From the NCBI GenBank assembly GCA_012033095.1, contig JAAUPO010000222.1, positions 1 to 5,239 of the forward strand: a DNA stretch of 5,239 nt, in the 5' to 3' direction. The stretch's first letter is position 1; every line of letters begins with the position of its first letter. Positions 4,234-5,239 of the stretch are shown here, piece after piece. The stretch comes from Synechococcaceae cyanobacterium RL_1_2. GTDB taxonomy: Bacteria; Cyanobacteriota; Cyanobacteriia; Cyanobacteriales; JAAUPO01. The notes beneath the pieces were generated by a model that was given only the letters and a program-made list of their open reading frames with translations, did not search any database and was not told where the DNA came from. The translations under genes and the position numbers were made by a program.

Positions 4234-5154
4234 ATGGACAATCTATCCCCCCTATCCCAGTCCTCTAAAGTTTATGCCAAACCAGATGAAGGCCATGTTT
4301 CCCTCGGTAAAGGTTTACGGGGAATTTTAAGTACAGCCTTAATTTTAGGGTTGGTGACCTTGGCTTTAGGGGGATCTCCCCAACGAAAAACGGCGGCGAT
4401 CGTGGTGGGGATCGTAGGAAATGTGGCCATTACAGGGATTAGGATCGCAGCGGAATGGGAGCGCGGAGTTGTATTACGATTTGGCAAATTTATCGGAGTA
4501 AAAGGGCCAGGTATTTTTTATGTTATCCCAGGGATTGAAAATGCCCGCTTTATTGATACCCGTATGTTAGTGTTTAATATTCCCCACCAAAAAGTGATCA
4601 CCAAAGATAACGTCCCCGCAGAGATTGATAGCGCTTTATTTTTTTGTGTCAAAGATGCGGAAAAAGCGGTTATTTCCATTCAAAATTTTCAATTTGGCAT
4701 TTCCCAGTATGCCCAAGCTGCCCTCAGGGACGTAATTGGAGGGTTAAGCTTAGATGATTTACTCTCAGAGCGGGAACAAATTCAAATCAAAATTTTGGAA
4801 GCAGTGCAGGAAAAAGTCCAGGAATGGGGTTTACATCTAGACTCAGTACGCCTCCAAGATATTGAACTACCGGAGGATCTAAAACGGATGATGTCTCGAC
4901 AAGCATCGGCGGAACGGGAAAAGCGAGCAACTATTACAAAAGCAGAAGGGGACAAGTTAGCTGCGGAAAATTTGATGGAAGCGGCCATGATGATGGAGAA
5001 TCACCCCATGGCTTTAGAGTTAAGGACATTGCAATCCATTGATAGTTTAGGGGCTAGTCCTTCTAATACAGTGATTCTGTTTCCTTTGGAAATGTCGGAT
5101 GTCTTTAATAAAATAAAAGCCAAAATACCGGAAAATAGGCGTTGGTTAATTTAG
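4234..5154 (+). CDS. slipin: stomatin/SPFH domain membrane protein
   Basis: This 306-residue protein belongs to the stomatin (slipin) branch of the SPFH/band 7 superfamily, oligomeric membrane scaffolds. Family signatures appear in order: EWERGVVLRFGKFIGVKGPGIFYVIPGIE (74-102), VITKDNVPAEID (121-132), ALRDVIGGLSLDDLLSERE (163-181), VRLQDIELPEDLKRMMSRQASAEREKRA (205-232), an Ala/Glu-rich coiled-coil stretch with AEGDKLAAENLMEAA (237-251), and a C-terminal NTVILFPLEM (279-288). Two hydrophobic segments precede the SPFH domain (about 31-46 and 54-70), following a polar N-terminus of about 30 residues. It most likely anchors in the plasma or thylakoid membrane with the SPFH domain cytoplasmic. 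Prokaryotic slipins often pair with an NfeD protein; none is visible in the 85 bases downstream or upstream. The start is backed by the ribosome binding site at 4221. Family certain; specific role unknown. Confidence 0.94.
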   Translation: MDNLSPLSQSSKVYAKPDEGHVSLGKGLRGILSTALILGLVTLALGGSPQRKTAAIVVGIVGNVAITGIRIAAEWERGVVLRFGKFIGVKGPGIFYVIPGIENARFIDTRMLVFNIPHQKVITKDNVPAEIDSALFFCVKDAEKAVISIQNFQFGISQYAQAALRDVIGGLSLDDLLSEREQIQIKILEAVQEKVQEWGLHLDSVRLQDIELPEDLKRMMSRQASAEREKRATITKAEGDKLAAENLMEAAMMMENHPMALELRTLQSIDSLGASPSNTVILFPLEMSDVFNKIKAKIPENRRWLI

Positions 5155-5239
5155 GGATAAATTTAACAATGGATCGGTTTTAAAAATTTTGCCAAATGCC
5201 AAATATAGGTAGTGCTAAAGGTGTAAGGATATTTAGACC
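5155..5239. other. downstream tail, nothing recognised
   Basis: After the slipin stop there is no clear hairpin with T-tract and no open frame of note before the window ends. Whether a co-transcribed gene follows cannot be seen. Confidence 0.5.

Noticed and set aside
4272..4988. Minus-strand open frames of 71 and 68 residues
   Set aside because: Both lie antisense to the well-supported slipin gene and show no independent signals.
1..5239. CRISPR array, tRNA, rRNA, or a defence or secondary-metabolite system
   Set aside because: I looked for regularly spaced repeats, cloverleaf structures and known enzyme motifs on both strands and found none. The repeats present are few and irregularly placed.

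Overview
This window looks like cyanobacterial chromosome. The clearest marker is psaM, a photosystem I subunit gene, on the minus strand. Supporting signs are a DUF3598 protein (a family I know mainly from cyanobacteria), three exact HIP1 octamers (GCGATCGC) with many partial CGATCG sites, moderate to low GC, and C-rich interspersed repeats of the CCCCCTAAATCCCCC type that are common in cyanobacterial intergenic DNA. I cannot name a genus from the sequence.

Layout: (1) 151-978 (+), a complete DUF3598 protein. (2) 979-1672, about 700 bases without a convincing gene, holding two MITE-like elements: one of about 246 bp with bipartite inverted ends (1030-1275) and one of about 110 bp (1363-1472). 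(3) 1673-2080 (+), a small DUF1622 membrane protein with a TTG start. (4) 2081-2522, an intergenic stretch with short repeats and a 132-bp MITE-like element (2232-2363). (5) 2523-3293 (+), a multi-pass membrane protein resembling the TspO/tryptophan-rich group. (6) 3500-3592 (-), psaM, convergent with it, with a clear intrinsic terminator at 3380-3409. (7) 3593-4233, an intergenic stretch with a 10-bp tandem repeat and a second, inverted copy of the 132-bp element (3938-4068). (8) 4234-5154 (+), a stomatin-like SPFH (slipin) protein. (9) 5155-5239, an unannotated tail.

The genes do not form an obvious operon or pathway. They are single genes separated by repeat-filled gaps of 200-700 bases. 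psaM is photosynthetic; three others are membrane or membrane-associated proteins of uncertain role. I see no evidence for a new multi-gene system. The most informative non-coding signal is the repeat population: two roughly 88% identical inverted copies bracketing the TspO-like gene and psaM, one of which appears to place a -35 box beside a perfect TATAAT upstream of the slipin gene, and a 22-bp core shared between elements that have different ends.
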